From: Panicum virgatum
Lineage: Eukaryota > Streptophyta > Magnoliopsida > Poales > Poaceae
Assembly (NCBI RefSeq): GCF_016808335.1
Contig: NC_053144.1
Span: 68,743,400-68,807,399, forward strand
Reading direction: 5' to 3'
Length of the DNA: 64,000 nucleotides
Shown here: in pieces, positions 1 to 17,162 of the stretch
Numbering within the stretch: the stretch's first letter is position 1
Layout of the letters: each line of letters starts with the position of its first letter
Program-made: the position numbers and the translations under genes
The notes under the pieces: generated by a model
Told to the model about the DNA's origin: nothing
The model's database searches: none
The model's input: the letters and a program-made list of their open reading frames with translations, nothing else

Positions 1-3000
1 GGTCGCGGTTGGGGATTTCGCGACCGTTTTCGGCTGCCGCGGAGTTCACTTTCGGGCGTTTGCTTTGCTCGTGATGATCCATCCAGAAAGGGACGGGTAA
101 ATGGCGCGCGTGGGTTCTTTGTCGAATTTTTACACGGATAGGATAGGATAGGATTGGGCCGATTCAACGGGGCACTGCACATTGCAATGGGCCGATTCCT
201 CGGGTCGCTCGACGGCACCTTGGGCGCCTCCTCCCTCGCCTTCTCCGTGTTGGGCACGAACCTCTCCATTGCTATGCTAACCTGCGTTGGCTGCTGTGTC
301 ACTGCGTGTTGTGATCTCTCTTGTCCTGTCGTAGCAAGTGTTCGATCGTAGGCAGGCAGCTGGGTGCTCTGCTCATCCGATCCGGTAGCGGTGGGCTTGC
401 TTAAATAGCTAGTAGCAGCTGCGTGGTGGATGGATCGGGACAGCCTCGCGTGAGAGATCTCGTGCGTGTTCCGGCGCTGGGGGTACGTGGTGCGGGCGGG
501 GCGCGCGTGGAGCCAACGCTCGAGGGCCGCGTGGGGGAGGTCGGTGGCCTCGGGTGTCGCCGGGCGTGACTCGTGGCGCAGCTTTTGATCTTTTCCCTCG
601 AATCGGAGGTTCGGGTCGGGTGTGTGCGGCGGCAGCTCCGGGGGTGCGTGGTTTCGGTCGTGCACCTGTGCGATGTGATCCTGTACTACGTTTTAGGACT
701 GATGAGTTTCCCGCATGCGACCCTGTACGTTTTAGGATTGGTGTTCACGCTGCTGCAGTAGTGCACTGCCCCTGACTGAGAAAGACGAGGTGGAATCAGA
801 ACCAAGCCAATAATGCACACACGAAACGGGTATCGTCGCCGCAGTGGCGCGCCGTGAGCCCATGACCCGGCTTCTCGGCCGCTCGCCGTGCCACTATGCC
901 AGCGAACAAGGAATACAAGTTGATCAATCCGCGTCCACACCCAAACGACTTGTTCGGCTGGCAGCTTCAGCCAGCCAGCAACAGTATTTTCCTTTCACGC
1001 CAAATCAGCCCAGCCACCAGCCAGCCGAACGAGGAGAAAATCTAGCTGCAGCTCTTCTTCCGGCCAGACCCGAAGCCAACTTCCAATATTTTGCTTACCC
1101 AAAACAAACCACATCCGATGGCCCCATGAGACCATGCCGTTGCGATGGAGCAGCAGGCATCTTCCGGTGGAGCCAGATCGTGGGTGTGCCCGCGCAGCCG
1201 GATGCCGTTCTGCTTCTGCACTTGTGCTCGCGTAATTTCCAGGGCACTGCGCGCGGCATCAATCCATCAGCTTTAATTTGGCCGGCGTCGTTTCCATGGA
1301 ATTTCGCCGCCCGCACTGTCCTGTACTCCTGTCCTTGGGCCACACCGGTCAAGGCACACGCATGATGCATCTCTCCTCCAGGACGCAGCACAGCAGCATG
1401 ATTTGGATTCCCTTTGCTTGCTGTTTGCTGACTTGCTGTAGCCAAGTTGGAGTACCTACTATCAGTAGCAGCGTGTTCAACACAAATTGTCATGTCCGGT
1501 CCAGAGCCGAGTCTTCCCGGAACTGAAAATCCCGTTGCTCGGCTTGTCTTGTCTTGGCTTGTCTCAGTTTGTTTCGACTTATTTCCTCTCACAGAATACT
1601 ATTTATTCTACCAGCCCTACGCTATTTATGCTGTCAGCCCGAACAGGCAAACGCGATCGGGATTAATGAGTCTGCACAAATTGTCAGTTCTTCAGTACGG
1701 ACGGAACTCCGGTGAACTTGCACTGCGTCGTGCGACGCTGCTCGCACTAGTTGCAGTGCCCCCATGTTACTTCAAGGATCGAGCATACGCGTGTGATGTG
1801 CTTCTCAGTGGCGGACACCTGCCCAACATGCTGTCGAGTTGTTGGATCGCTGCAAGTCGCTACGGATGCTGAGGCGTAGTAGAGTGGAGTCGTGGGGAGG
1901 TCTTCCGGGAGGACGACCCGACCCCGGGTTGGATCGGAATTGAGTGGGTTGGGTCCTCTGCTGACTTGACCGGCAGCGGCAAGTCTAGGGCCATTGTCTG
2001 TTCCCCAAATCGGAGGGCGTCGATGCAGAGGAAAATCATACTGTACGTGCCCACAAGAGCAGAGAGGAGTTGTGTGCCTGGCAGGCACTGCGTGATGGCG
2101 CCCAGCTCCACGCGGTGTGGTGCAGTAGTCCACGCCGAGGTCTCCGGTCGCGTCGTGGCGGCAGAGCCACCCTCCAATCGCTATCCAAGAAGGCAAGAAC
2201 CAACCAAGAAAACACACTGCCACGATCGCTGATGCGCCTTGGATGATGGATGCAGGTCAGAAGCGCGATCGGATTCAGATCAGTGTGCCTGAAGAACCGG
2301 TCTACATGCCCCCCGGTTTGTTCGTATGCAGAGACGTACGGCGCGGTTGAACGAGTCCGCAGGACGAAACAGTGTTGCCCGTCACTGTTTTACCGGCTGG
2401 ATGATGGAACTGTTCAAAAGTTTTTTTTTTTCAACCGGCCGGAAGAGCAAAATACGCAGAGTGGCGCCAAACCTGGCACCGTATTTTCCATGCCAAACTG
2501 CAGAAAAAGCAAGCTCGCGTAGTCGCGTTCAGAGCCCTGTCGGAGAAGGAATCAACACCCCGCGCCCTGTTAGTTGGCGTCGTCCGGCCTCGCAAACGAG
2601 TGATGACGAATCAGTCCGCGCGTTTAGCCAAGCCAAGGAAGGAACTGCATTTGAATTCAAACGACAGGCACAAGCAATTCCAGCCAGCCATGCATGCAGA
2701 GATGGAAGCTTGTGCTAGCGCCTTTCGTTTTTGCTTCGGACGCGCATCAGGTGACTTCTCCGGTCATCTCGGCATTCGCCGAACACTCATCAGGTTGCTG
2801 TTGCAGAGCAGTGTGTGTGAACCTACACAAGAATCTGACTCTGCTTTTGCATGCGACTTCGTCGGCCTTACTGCCTGGCGTTCACACGCTACGCAGCGCA
2901 GGATCTGGTCCGTCGATTCATGATGATTGTTGGATGGGGGTAATCTAGAGTTCCTTTCAGTTCGTCAGAGCAATCTCTTTCAGGTGGAAAGCCAGTCCGC

Positions 3001-3340
3001 GTTCAAAGTCGGTCAAGATGACCTAGAGGCGACGCGCAGCCACACACTGACACACCTAGAGCATGTCTACTCGATGCTAGTAGCTGTGGATTTTCAAGCA
3101 AGCTTATGACCCTTGACAACTTTAATTAAGATTCAGAATTCTATTATGTACTGCTTATTAGTAAGATGGTACACATAATTCTCTTATCTTTGGTTCAGAC
3201 TGAAGTCATTTTTCTTCTTATGAATTCACTGCATAGTAAGAAGGTTATTAAATATCCCCATTAAAAAAGACAAGGTTATTAAAGAGGCAGTGAAGCAAGA
3301 GTGTGAATAGATACTTGTATTGTTAGTTACTACTTCAGAC
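1..3340. other. Intergenic, no supported gene
   Basis: Moderately GC-rich sequence without a recognisable protein. Open frames here are short, overlap on both strands and match no family I know. A short GGATA tandem run lies near 138-155. Around 678-740 two imperfect copies of a CCTGTAC...GTTTTAGGA phrase lie about 45 bp apart. It could hold leader, intron or promoter sequence of a gene beyond the left edge, but nothing decides this. Confidence 0.5.
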
Positions 3341-3343
3341 TGA

Positions 3344-3693
3344 GACCATGTTTAGTTCCCACCCCATAAACCCCGTAAAAAAAACGTCACATCGAATATT
3401 TCGACACATGCATGGAGTACTAAATGAAGTCTATTTACAAAACTTTTTGCATGGATGGGCTATAAATCGCGAGACGAATCTAATGATGTTAATTAATCCA
3501 TGATTTAATCCATAATTAGCGGATGGTTACTGTAGCATCACTGTTGCAAATCATGGATTAATTAGCATCGTTAGATTCGTCTCGCGATTTACAACCCATC
3601 TGTGCAAAAAATTTTATAAATAGACTTCATTTACTACTTCAAATTAGTAAGATTCTTTCGCAAAAAAATTTTATGTTTCAACTAAACAGGACC
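3344..3693. mobile_element. Tourist-like MITE (PIF/Harbinger type)
   Basis: A 350-bp AT-rich element. Its ends are imperfect inverted repeats: left GACCATGTTTAGTT, right end reading GGTCCTGTTTAGTT on the opposite strand. The 3-bp direct repeat TGA flanks it (3341-3343 and 3694-3696). The inner arms GATTCGTCTCGCGATTTA / TAAATCGCGAGACGAATC are also inverted. It has no coding capacity. The same family recurs at 18762, 19889, 25326 and 35839. Confidence 0.8.
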
Positions 3694-3696
3694 TGA

Positions 3697-5410
3697 CATC
3701 ATTTTCTATTCTGATTTCACTGTATTACAGTACTATAAAAACAAGAGTGTGAAGAGAGATTTGTACCCAGTTTGCAGTTTTGGAACCAGCTGTTCACATG
3801 ACTATGAAGGAATTTTACAGTAAACGGTAGAGTCTGGTACTTTTTCCCAAAATCCTCGCATTCAAAATGGTTCATATTAGGATGTCGGAAGACGACCAAG
3901 TCGTCGGCAAACCACCAAAACCAACCAGAAGCATTGCACTTGCACATCATTCGTTAGTTCAAATTCAAATTGGGATTGCCTGATCGGCAGATAATCTCGG
4001 TGGTCGTTTTAGGTCATCACAACGAAAAGTATTATAGACGTCAAAATCCTTTGTTAATGTGGACTGCGACTCGTACCTTTGAAAAATAAATTAGACCAGT
4101 AGGGCAATGAATGGGGATAGTAATTTAGTGGCAATTAAGGACAGCGGCCCAACTCATACTCGTGGTAAATTACGCTCCATGAGCAAGATTCCAGGGTCTG
4201 ATGAAGCAATAAAGCAAACCACACAGAATCTCTTTAGAATAAAAAAAAATTAGCAAGACTCAAGCTGTTTTTCTAGATGAATGAATCATCACGAGTCCAA
4301 GATCTCATCCAGTGTCCGCCTTTTAGTAAAGAAATTGGTACCTAGCACACAAAGGGGAAACCCCACTCACAACGCCGCCTTTCAGAAAAAAAAATATTGT
4401 GATTGCAGTAAGAGAATGTTTCAAATAGCTTTGCAGCTACGGGAGTACGGGTATTGCAGCACCTCAAAAGAGAAAAATAAGAAGCATGCATACACACAAC
4501 ACTTTCTTATTCAAAGTGGCATGTACTTGATATTGACACCTTCAATATTGAAAATAATAGCCTCTCAATCCAACGACCTTATACTATTCCGTTGATGTGG
4601 ACTCCAGATAAGCTACAAAGTAAGTCCAGTCATACATTTCGAGAGGCTTAACAATGTGGAATTCAATTACAGGAAGCAACCACCCATTGGAGAAGTATGA
4701 AATCAATCTTTTTTTCTTGGCGTGATAGAGCCGTTTTGGGCTTATGAGTTTATTATGAGAACTTCTTCTGCCCAAGTTTAATGAATATAATTTCACACTA
4801 GATGCAACACCATGTCAGGAGGTTAAAAGTGAGAATGTGGGAAGGGATAGGCCATGATCCAAGATATAGATTGGCTTATCAACCTAGCGCGGTCAACGTA
4901 TTTTATCCTGGTCCACCAACCGAGCCGCAGGCTGATCGATATCAAACGTGTAAAAAAGAGTTTGACAAATAATATAATAATAATAAGCTAAACCAAAGAG
5001 GAAAAGAAAAAGGAAAAATAAATGATTTGGTAAGCATAACTTTTACTAAACTAGCTAGGCGTCTCAACTAGTCATCTTCTAACCATCTTCAAGATGAATC
5101 TTAATGCCTGAGGTAGGCGTTCCAAATTGGACACTGGCCACCGCTAATATTCAATCACAACCAGAAGAGATTACATTTTTTTTAGACGAAGAAAAGGGTC
5201 AAGTTTTGTGACTTAACAGGTCTGCAGAGTCCAAGTACACACACCTCAAATAAAATAAAAGGTTTCTACATAATACAGTAAAATTATTTGCTGCTGTTGA
5301 GCCGCCAAACTCATTCCGCGAGTGTCCAAAGCCGTACTGGTCCTTTTCAGTGCTGTTAATTAAGAAACTGTGACCACCAGTCTCAGGAAACCGCGTGACT
5401 CCAACACCAC
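3697..5410. other. AT-rich intergenic and NAC upstream region
   Basis: No gene is supported. The sequence is AT-rich with short frames lacking family resemblance. The last few hundred bases before 5417 should contain the NAC gene promoter. Confidence 0.5.
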
Positions 5411-5416
5411 CCTCGC

Positions 5417-5424
5417 TATATAAG
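5417..5424 (+). promoter_or_regulatory. TATA box of the NAC gene
   Basis: TATATAAG lies 116 bp before the NAC start codon. That would place the transcript start near 5450 and give a leader of about 90 bases. Confidence 0.7.
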
Positions 5425-5539
5425 CCAGCGGCCGCTACCGGCTCCCTCATCCATCATCCATCGACGGCCGGTGCGAGGCGAAGCAAGCAGAGCAGTCGGA
5501 GAAGGAGCACTTGAGAGGCAGAACACCTAACCAGTGGCA

Positions 5540-7069
5540 ATGGCCATGGAAGTGGAGCAGGACCTCCCGGGCTTCAGGTTCCACCCCACGGAGGAGGAGC
5601 TCCTCGACTTCTACCTCGACCGCATGGTCCACGGCAAGAAGCTCCACTTCGACATCATCGGCACGCTCAACATCTACCGCCACGACCCCTGGGACCTTCC
5701 TGGTATGTCCGTCCACGATCATATCGATCAAGACGTACGGCGTGTGATTTTGGGATGATGGCTTGTCGTCTGATCAGCGAGCCATGGCGTACGTTGTCTG
5801 TGCAGCGATGGCGAAGATCGGGGAGAGGGAGTGGTACTTCTTCGTGCCGCGGGACCGGAAGGCCGGCAGCGGCGGGCGGCCGAACCGGACGACGGAGCGC
5901 GGGTTCTGGAAGGCCACGGGGTCGGACAGGGCCATCCGGAGCAGCGCCGACTCCAAGCGGGTGATCGGGCTCAAGAAGACGCTCGTCTTCTACCAGGGGC
6001 GCGCCCCGCGGGGCACCAAGACGGACTGGGTCATGAACGAGTACCGCCTCCCCGACTCCGGCGCCGGCAGCGGAGCACGAGCACCGCCGCCTCCCAAGGT
6101 AATGAATGCTCGCTCCGTCGAGCTTCTGGTCTGCACAAGTAGTGCGCATGCATGGTTTTCTTAGCAATTTCGCCGTCCTGCAACTCGTAGCAGGCCAAAT
6201 GGTAGGGATGATGAAAGAAAGATCATGTGGAGTGTGAAACGTTTACTGAATTTTTATAACTGCCTTTCACTGGTTTTGGTATGAAATTGCCAATTCAGTG
6301 TGCGGTTTCAAACATTAACCAGACCGGGAGGCGAGGTGCTGATCGACTTCTTTGCCTGATATATCTGATTTATATTGCTTTATTTGTCTCTTCATCATCA
6401 GTTTTGGCATCACTTAACAGTGATGTAGACATCCCACGAACACGCCACGCGGCTAGACATGCGAATTGTCAGGGTTGACTTACGAGTTGACTCGTTTTGC
6501 TTTAAACTGCATGGAAATTTTTTGCTTTAAACGCGACTAGGCAAATGCAATCATGGTAGAGAATTGACGAATGTCTGACGCTTTTGCAGGAGGACATGGT
6601 GCTATGCAAGATCTACAGGAAGGCCACCCCACTCAAGGAGCTGGAACAGAGAGCCTCTGCCATGGAGGAGATGCAGAGGCGCAGCAACGCGCACTACACG
6701 AACACGGCCAGGGCACCCCAGGTCCAGGCCGCGGCCTCCGCCGGCGACGACTACCTGTCGTCGGACGACGCCCACGACAGCTTCCTGTTCCCCTCCTCGT
6801 CCTCGTCGGCGCCATTGGGCGACAACTACAGCCCACCCATGGAAGCCAAGCAGGAAGCGGACGCCACGGTCACCGTGGCGTCGACGTCTCTGATGCAGGC
6901 GGCGAACATGGCCATCGTGCCGCCCCCGGCGGTGAGGCACGGCGACCTGCCCAGCCTGCAGCTGCCAACCAACCATGGAGTCCTGGACTGGATGCAGGAC
7001 CTGTCCCAGCTGCGCAGCCCATGGCAGGACCAGTTTTTCTTGTCTCCCTTGGCGCATCTGCTCTCTTGA
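5540..7069 (+). CDS. NAC transcription factor, LOV1/ANAC035-like
   Basis: Three coding exons, 5540-5702, 5806-6098 and 6590-7069, with GT-AG introns and consistent phases, give 311 residues. The N-terminal half is a full NAC DNA-binding and dimerisation domain: [18 protein letters not shown] at about residues 9-26, then [57 protein letters not shown] and finally VLCKIYRKA, which is encoded at the start of exon 3. The C-terminal half is low-complexity and acidic/serine-rich, as expected for an activation region, and ends in WMQDLSQL and LSPLAHLLS. The DFYL...[15 protein letters not shown] signature points to the LOV1/ANAC035 (NAC22-like) subgroup, whose members act in flowering-time, cold and architecture control. 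The first ATG (5540) is chosen; a second lies at 5546. It should act in the nucleus. Targets cannot be read from sequence. Confidence 0.95.
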
Positions 7070-7287
7070 AGGGACAGTACCGGAAGAAGGTGGAGTTAGT
7101 GTCCCAGTCTAGTCGCGTCATCAAAATGTGTTTCAGGTTCAGCTTGCAAGGGCGAGCTGCAAGCGTGATGCTAGCTTAGATGTGAATTCGGTTGTACATA
7201 CTGAAACTGAATAGTAGTTTTAGATGCGATCAATCATTTTCGGTGCCTTTTGGTATGTAATGTGTCATTTGACATGGCTGAAGTCGC

Positions 7288-7293
7288 AATAAA
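7288..7293 (+). terminator. Likely polyadenylation signal of the NAC gene
   Basis: AATAAA lies about 220 bases after the stop codon, in an AT-rich trailer, on the coding strand. Confidence 0.5.
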
Positions 7294-8170
7294 AACTTAG
7301 AGAACTGATTGCTGCGCTCTGCAATCATGATCATTCGGAAAACATACTACTTGATGACAATTGTTGTCTACAGGTAGGAGTAGAACTTGCTCAAGTTTGG
7401 ATGGTATTTTTTTGTATATGAAAATTGTCAACATTTTGTATGTAGCGTTTGGCATGATCCATCAGAAATAAAATAGCAAAATTAATGGAGGACAGCCACA
7501 ATCCATCGAAATCACATAACTAAGGGCAGCAAGCCTAAGATTATCAAAATCACTACCTTAGGATGGATACTAGATATCGCCATGGGTCAACATATTGTTC
7601 AAAGCTAATATAACACTATTCCACACGTAGGTTTCTTATATGGCTGATAGGTTCTTCTAAAATCATTGTACAAAATAGTCATGGCCTCTGACTCGAATCC
7701 AGAATATCAAAGAAAGTTCGGTTAAGCGTAAATTGCACCACAGGTTTCCAAATTTATTCCAAAGTTTCATCTAGATCCCCAAACTCCCAAATCGTTTATT
7801 TGAATCCCTAAACCATGTTATGTGGTCCATCCCATATCCCAAACGCGCTACGTGAACACTCGAAGCCAATGTGGCATGCCACATGTCGCCATGGTGGCAA
7901 GCATTTACAAGAAAACCCCTAAATTCCTCTAATCCTTTAATCCATATATCTTCTCTATCCTTTCCTCCGTGCCCTCTCCTGGCAACACTTGGATGTCCAA
8001 AAATCAAAAAATCCGCTTTAGGAAAAGATGTTTTTAGGAAAAAGTCATTTCTACCCCCTCAACTTTGGACCGAATCCGCTTTTCCTCCCTAGACCACAAA
8101 ACCGGTTATTTAGACTCCTCGAACTTCCGAAACCGTTCATGCGACCTCCTTTGAGCGGTTTCAGGATGAC
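7294..8170. other. Intergenic, repeat-like, no gene
   Basis: No supported gene. From about 7730 the sequence is made of phrases such as CCAAACTCCCAAATCG and CCCTCAACTTTGGACCG, typical of degraded non-autonomous grass elements. It leads directly into the palindrome that follows. Exact ends could not be found. Confidence 0.45.
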
Positions 8171-8871
8171 GTGGCAGCGATTTTATCTTTATCTTTTATA
8201 TTTATTTTGACTAAATCTTTGAAAAATCATATTAAATCCCAAAAAAGTCATAAAATAGAAAACCCAATTTTGTTAGACTCCACATGAGTAGATCTACGCA
8301 TTGAACATATTATATGATGTACTTTAGTATAAATTTTTTGTTGTAATTTTATATATACTTTTCTGTAATTAATTTATAGATACAATTTCCGTTGTCTAAT
8401 TATGGTAAAATTTTTATGGTGGGCTAATCATTATATGGTGGAGCTATAGTAAAAATGTTATAATTATAGGATCATGTATGACTGAGATATAGATTTATCT
8501 ATATAAACTTAGATAAATTAGATGAATCTATAGATAAACTTAGATAAATCTATATCTCAGTCATACATGATCCTATAATCATAAAACTTTTATTACAGCT
8601 CCACCATATAATGATTAGCCCACCATAAAAATTCCACCATAATTAGACAACGTAAATTGTATCTATAAATTAATTACAGAAAAGTATATATATAAAATTA
8701 CAGCAAAAAAATTATACTAAAGTATATACATAATATATTCACTGCATAAATCTACTCATATGGAGTCCAACAAAATTAGATTTTCTATTTTATGATTTTT
8801 TATAATTTAATATAATTTTTCAAAGATACAGTCAAAATAAATATAAAAGAAAAAGAGAAAACCGCTGCCAC
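8171..8871. repeat. About 700-bp foldback palindrome
   Basis: Two inverted arms of about 340 bp meet near 8520. The outer ends are GTGGCAGCG and CGCTGCCAC. The inner ends (about 8467-8501 against 8541-8575) are nearly perfect around ATCATGTATGACTGAGATAT. The sequence is AT-rich and has no frame. A transcript would form a long hairpin. No flanking target duplication was found, and the left neighbour sequence looks like part of the same element, so the right arm may be truncated. Confidence 0.85.
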
Positions 8872-8946
8872 TGTGGGCCAAAGCATCTCAGATGCTTCTC
8901 CACTGTGGGCCGTCGTGGGCCGCTGGCAAATGCACAACATATAACT

Positions 8947-9203
8947 TACTCCGTTTCAAATTATAAGTCATTTTAAAAATCTTAGAAAGTCAAACCATCT
9001 CAAAGTTTGACCAAAATTTTAAAGAGAAATATAAAGATTTATGACATCAAATAGGTGCACTATGAAAATATAGCTAACAAAGAATCTAACGATACTTGAT
9101 TGGTATCATAAATGTTATTATCTGGTCATATAAATTTGGTCGAACTTGAAAAGTATTGACTTTCCAAAATTCTTGAAATGACTTATAATTTGGAACGAGG
9201 GAG
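8947..9203. mobile_element. Stowaway-like MITE
   Basis: The left end ACTCCGTTTCAAATTATAAG and a right end reading CTCCCTCGTTCCAAATTATA on the other strand are inverted repeats of the Stowaway type. TA lies next to the right end. It is AT-rich and non-coding. A half copy follows to about 9254. Confidence 0.7.
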
Positions 9204-9268
9204 TATATCTAGAAGAAAATTTAAACAACTTATAATTTGGGATGGAAGTAGTATATCTCCAGATGCTC

Positions 9269-9464
9269 GTCACATCGAATGTTCGGGCACATGCATGGAG
9301 CATTAAATGCAGTTGAAAAAAATAACTAATTACACAGTCTAACTGATTAGCACGAGATAAATCTTTTATGCCTAATTAGTCCATAATTGGATATTATTTG
9401 TCAAGTAACAACAAAATGTACTACAGTACCAAAACCAACAAGTTTTTATTAACTAAACAGGGCC
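9269..9464. mobile_element. 5'-truncated Tourist-like MITE
   Basis: It matches the inner body of the element at 20330 (GTCACATCGAA, ATGCATG, AACTAATTACACAGTCT, TCCATAATTGGA). It keeps the right end AACTAAACAGGGCC followed by TAA. The left terminal repeat is missing and the sequence abuts the Stowaway remnant. Confidence 0.65.
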
Positions 9465-9880
9465 TAAGGATGCATGTAGATACATATGTACTCCACACTC
9501 AGAGTGGGCATCGGTCAGACCGGACCGATTCGACACAATTAGGTAAGTTAAAAATAAAAACTGATAGGTTCCTAAAATTTCTCAAGATTGAGTATTTCGA
9601 TTTCGATTTCGGTCGGTTCGGTTTTTAATCCCGACCAAACTCCACACCATATGTAGTAAAAAGACGGGACTGAAATACATAAGATAAGCATCATACAAAA
9701 GGTGGCCTTTGCTTGCATTGCTAGCTTTATTCATACTAACATCACTCATACATGCATGTGAAGGCTATAGCAAGCGTAGTCACAACTCACAAGCAACCCT
9801 CTATAGTAATAACCAGCCAGTGGTGGTACGGAGGCTGTTCATTATTATTACCACTGCTTATTATTTGAGTTGCGCATGAT

Positions 9881-10843
9881 CTAGCGGCCGGCGGGTGCGT
9901 ACGGCGTCTGGTTCGCGCAGGACAGGTTGGCACCTTCCGCCACTCGGAGCACCTGGCAGTACCTCCTGTAGAACCCGACCCTGTCGTTCTCTTCGGCGGT
10001 GGGCTGGCCCTTGCCGCACTCGAGCCCGCCGTTGATGATGTTGGTGAGCAGCCCGTACCCGGGGAGCCTCCCCGCGCGGCGGTCGCCGGCGCCGGGCGCC
10101 CAGCGGCCGGTGATCACGTCGTGGCACGACGGCTTGGCCCCCTGCGGCGTCATCCAGAACCAGAGGGCCGTCTCGAAGGCCACCACGGGGTTGCGCGACA
10201 CCAGGCCCGGGTTGCCCACCAGGTCCCGTTTCAACGCCCGCCCGGCCTGCTCGTAGTTGTATTTGCTGGTACATACGGTGTTGCCAACGTTAATTGCAGG
10301 TGATGAGGTGCATGATGGAAGATTATTAGAGATCAATGGATCTTACTGAGTGAGTTGTATGGGTCCACGTCCGTAGTAGGGTGGGTCCGTCTGCTTCTGT
10401 TCTTCCACGCGGCAGTATCCCCAGGCGAACGGCCCGCCGGGAGCAGTTGGCCACCCACCTACAGTAACAGAGTGCGCGTCATTGATCAATTGATGTATGT
10501 AGCAAAGCTTAATCGAAGAAGAAGAAAAGGTTAATTAATTAGCCGCGCGCCAAGGCCGAAGGGTACCCGTACCGGTGGTTTCATGGGAGGTTTGGCCGAA
10601 GAAGGCGGCGAGCTCCCGCCGGCGGGTCCGGTCGTCGCCGGTGGTGCCGAAGGCGGGGAACCTGGCCGCGGCCTTGGTGAAGGCGTCGTAGGTGTAGAAG
10701 GCGCCCTGGCAGCCGCTGTCGCCGCGGTGGCTGAGCATGCTCTCGAACACCTGCCGCGTGATGATGCTCTGCTGCCCGCTGGCGCCGCCGGCCGCGGCGA
10801 GCAGCGCAAGGGCCAGCACCGCCAAGACTTGCAGCTTCCTCAT
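9881..10843 (-). CDS. Cht11: GH19 endochitinase, secreted, no chitin-binding domain
   Basis: Three exons on the minus strand (10843-10573, 10458-10347, 10265-9881) encode 255 residues. Residues 1-24 form a hydrophobic signal peptide ([18 protein letters not shown]). The rest is one glycoside hydrolase family 19 domain: [19 protein letters not shown] with the proton-donor Glu88, AWGYC followed by the second acidic site (E109/E110), [49 protein letters not shown] and the C-terminal FYRRYCQVL. It should cut chitin in the apoplast, a defence or wall-remodelling role. There is no hevein domain and no vacuolar extension after QTPYAP, so it is class II-like. The loop between EEQK and YYGRGP, which in many class I/II enzymes holds two cysteines, is only a few residues long. 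The symbol follows my recollection of the rice gene in the syntenic position and is less certain than the family. Confidence 0.93.
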
Positions 10844-10925
10844 GGCCGGTTCGCCGCTCGAGCGGTCACAAGCTAGGATGCGGAGGCTGGCCGGTGGTGT
10901 GCCACTGCCGCCTGGGCACCGCGGG

Positions 10926-10933
10926 CTTTTATA
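10926..10933 (-). promoter_or_regulatory. TATA box of the chitinase gene
   Basis: TATAAAAG on the minus strand, 83 bases before the start codon. This leaves a leader of about 50 bases. Confidence 0.7.
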
Positions 10934-10939
10934 GGGCCG

Positions 10940-12670
10940 AGCCATCGAGCAAAGCTCACTCAGGTCACAATCCGGTTACCACTTACCCACAATAGGTAGT
11001 TTCCATGGCAAGGATACGGTCAGGCCACGGCAAGGTCTGCGTTCCGTACGTCGTCGACTCGTCGTCAACACGCTGCTAACGATGGGCGGCTACTTTGCAA
11101 TGGATGGATCAGATCGGCGATTTTTTTTCCTTGTGGTAAGATATAGTAGATGTTTTTGGATCGAAGAAAAATGTTACAAGTAGCATGGTGTAGATCGATT
11201 TTTGTTAAGAATGATTAAGTATTCTGATAGAATTTTGTCAGCAGGAGTCCCTGACCTGCGGGACCATGGCAAACCTACCAACCACGGCTGTCAGTCGGTC
11301 TCGGCGTCTTATCCTTTAGTAGCAGTCGCTGGAAAAAAAAAAATAGGTAAACGGTGGCAGCTTCCAGGACGCCACCTCGCTCCCAGCTGTTTTCTTCTTG
11401 GAGCACGGCCGCCCCCCATGGTCTTGTCTCGCCGCCTCTAGCACCGAGACAAGGATGCCGTAGAATTCTGCGGCTCGTGCCAGCTTATGTTGGAAGATAG
11501 CTGCAGCACTTGCCATCTGGGGATACTAGCCGCCAAAGTGAGAAGAATTCCATCCAGTTCCAGGGCTCCAGGCCTTCCTCCTGAACACTCGGCTCTTCTT
11601 ATTCTTTGATCAGCAGACCCGTGGGCACGTGCTCTTCAGCACAAATTTTCTCGATGCATCTTGTCTGATTTTTTTTATAATTACACAGTACAACTGAGAC
11701 ACTCACGACGCACACGCACTCACATCCCTATGAATACAGATACGCAAACCTTATCTCTATAAGTATTTTTGAAGACTGAGCCGGTAAATTCTCGAGATTG
11801 ACGAAATGACCACACATCTTGTCTGATGGTAGGCCGATAACTTTGGTCGGTTGGTGGCCCAATTTGGAGCAAACTTGAAGGCCTGACTGGGCCACTCCAG
11901 GTCTCCAGCCTAGTAGTAGATGGTGTCGGTGGTCAACTTTTCACGAGGTCGCCTGGCCACGTTGCGCGCGGTCCACCATCACGGCGGGCGCTGTGCACAC
12001 TGCACACGACGGCGGGTCGGCGGCATCCGGAAACGAGTGCTAGCTGCCTCCCTGGACACACACCAAATCGACAGACAGATCCAGCTCTCTTGCACACAGC
12101 GCCACACTCTCTAATAGCCGCGGTTACCGTCTGCTCAGCTGGCACTGGCAGACCGGCGGCGCTGGAGTACGCAAGTCAACGACAGGACACGCCGAGAGAC
12201 ATGCTGGCCGGACCGGAGCCTCCCAAAGTTGTTGCATTGCAACGTCATAGAAAGAGCAGAGAACTACACCGTCTGTCGAAATGGTGTTCTTCTCCACGAA
12301 CGAACAATCAGCACAAGGTTCGTCAGCAACCCAGCACGGCATACAAGATCAGCCAAGAACAACAAGCCGACGGGAGCACAAGCACTCTCTAGGTTCGGCG
12401 ACCAGAAGTAAATCCCCTTGCATTCCGCCTGTTTCGACCTTTGTCAATGTAAGATGTACACGGGCCCAAAAAAATGCAGCAGAGAAATGCTAAACCAGGT
12501 ATTAACAATCATCACAGGACTAACTCTACAGCACACCATCCATCCAATTACATCCCCAAACCCAGGGAACAGGAGCTAACCACGACTTTTAGGAAGCACC
12601 GAGTGAGTAGCATGTCTCAACATAAACCACCTTTGGAGCCGGAGGAGGGGACGCCGAGCTGGCTGGACTT
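10940..12670. other. Intergenic between chitinase and BSK genes
   Basis: No gene is supported. About 11665-11815 is a retroposon-like fragment: an oligo-T run, then ACACACGCACTCACA-like sequence, a TATGAATAC...TCTCTATAAG stretch and ACTGAGCCGGTAAAT. This resembles a common grass SINE-type repeat (Au-like), identified only by general resemblance. The segment nearest 12670 should hold the BSK 3' untranslated region. Confidence 0.4.
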
Positions 12671-17029
<4,359 letters not shown>

Positions 17030-17037
17030 CTACCTCT

Positions 17038-17059
17038 GCCTCCGCCTCCGCCTCCGCCT
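17038..17059. repeat. CCTCCG microsatellite near the BSK 5' end
   Basis: About three and a half copies of a GCCTCC hexamer lie 160-185 bases upstream of the BSK start, probably in leader or core promoter. Confidence 0.7.
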
Positions 17060-17162
17060 TTGTATGGGGTGGCGTTCCCTTTTTCGCTGCCGCGGTAAGC
17101 CGCCGTGCGTGCGCGCGCCGGGTGCGTCGCTGTCCTATCCTACCTACGAGGACGATCTTACT

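Noticed and set aside
844..1592. Overlapping 165-173 residue frames on both strands
   Set aside because: No family resemblance and opposite strands equally open; no splice or promoter context.
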